Part shown: positions 5,766-5,801 of the stretch, one piece after another
How the letters are laid out: each line of letters begins with the position of its first letter
Numbering within the stretch: position 1 is the stretch's first letter
Assembly: GCA_025966175.1 (NCBI GenBank)
Contig: JAOPVN010000123.1
Location: 1-5,801, forward strand
Direction: 5' to 3'
Source of the DNA: Modestobacter sp.
GTDB taxonomy: Bacteria; Actinomycetota; Actinomycetes; Mycobacteriales; Geodermatophilaceae
Length of the DNA: 5,801 nt
Position numbers and translations under genes: made by a program
The notes under the pieces: generated by a model
The model's database searches: none
What the model was told of the DNA's origin: nothing
What the model saw: the letters and a program-made list of their open reading frames with translations, nothing else

Positions 5766-5801
5766 TTGAATCCGCTCCCTCTGCCGATTGGGGTACGGGG
5801 G
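5729..5801 (-). tRNA. tRNA with CAA (Leu) anticodon and short variable loop; first base outside window
   Basis: Minus strand. The acceptor strand is (G)CCCCCG at the right edge, where the first G would be base 5802, pairing fully with CGGGGGC at 5736-5730; discriminator A is 5729. U8 A9 are followed by a 3-bp D stem CCC/GGG and a loop with GG (AATCGGCAGA style, as in Leu tRNAs). The anticodon stem is GCGGA/CCCGC with one A/C mismatch beside the loop TTCAAAA, giving anticodon CAA at 5768-5766, which reads UUG. The variable loop is only GCAGT. The T stem GTGCG/CGCAC is perfect with loop TTCGAGT, and A15 can pair with U48. CCA is not encoded (ACCG follows). The anticodon, A73 and D arm point to Leu, but Leu tRNAs normally have a long variable arm. 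Either it is a short-arm Leu tRNA or its charging identity differs from the anticodon. Confidence 0.8.

Overview
This is a high-GC window dominated by G/C at third codon positions. It shows actinobacterial hallmarks: a GltD-type glutamate synthase small subunit, a pyruvate kinase of the DLQGPKIRLG class, TANNNT -10 boxes placed to give leaderless mRNAs, and almost no space between genes. The organism is most likely a member of the Actinomycetota. A Geodermatophilaceae-like lineage is my impression from protein style only and was not tested.

Layout from left to right. Positions 1-1452 (+) hold the 3' 482 codons plus one of gltD; its first roughly 15 codons lie outside the window. Positions 1453-1562 are a 110-bp gap with two overlapping hairpins, a short T tract and a likely pyk promoter. 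Positions 1563-2978 (+) are pyk, complete, and 2975-3868 (+) are tesB-type acyl-CoA thioesterase II, overlapping pyk by GTGA. A strong hairpin at 3841-3876 spans the tesB stop and faces the convergent gene at 3888-5609 (-). That gene is a group II PLP-dependent aromatic-L-amino-acid decarboxylase with an unusual ~90-residue charged, Ala/Glu/Gln-rich C-terminal tail. Positions 5654-5801 hold a tRNA (-, all but its first base) with a CAA (Leu) anticodon and a short variable loop, followed on its 3' side by a second, broken copy of its own 3' half.

The + strand genes are core metabolism: GltD feeds electrons from NADPH to glutamate synthesis, Pyk makes pyruvate and ATP, and TesB hydrolyses acyl-CoA. 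Pyk and TesB are probably one transcript and translationally coupled. The decarboxylase is a separate, oppositely oriented unit.

I see no clear new multi-gene system. The items most worth a second look are the short-variable-arm Leu(CAA) tRNA, the 43-bp tRNA-3'-end direct repeat beside it (attachment-site-like), the tail on the decarboxylase, and the compact terminator/promoter arrangement before pyk.
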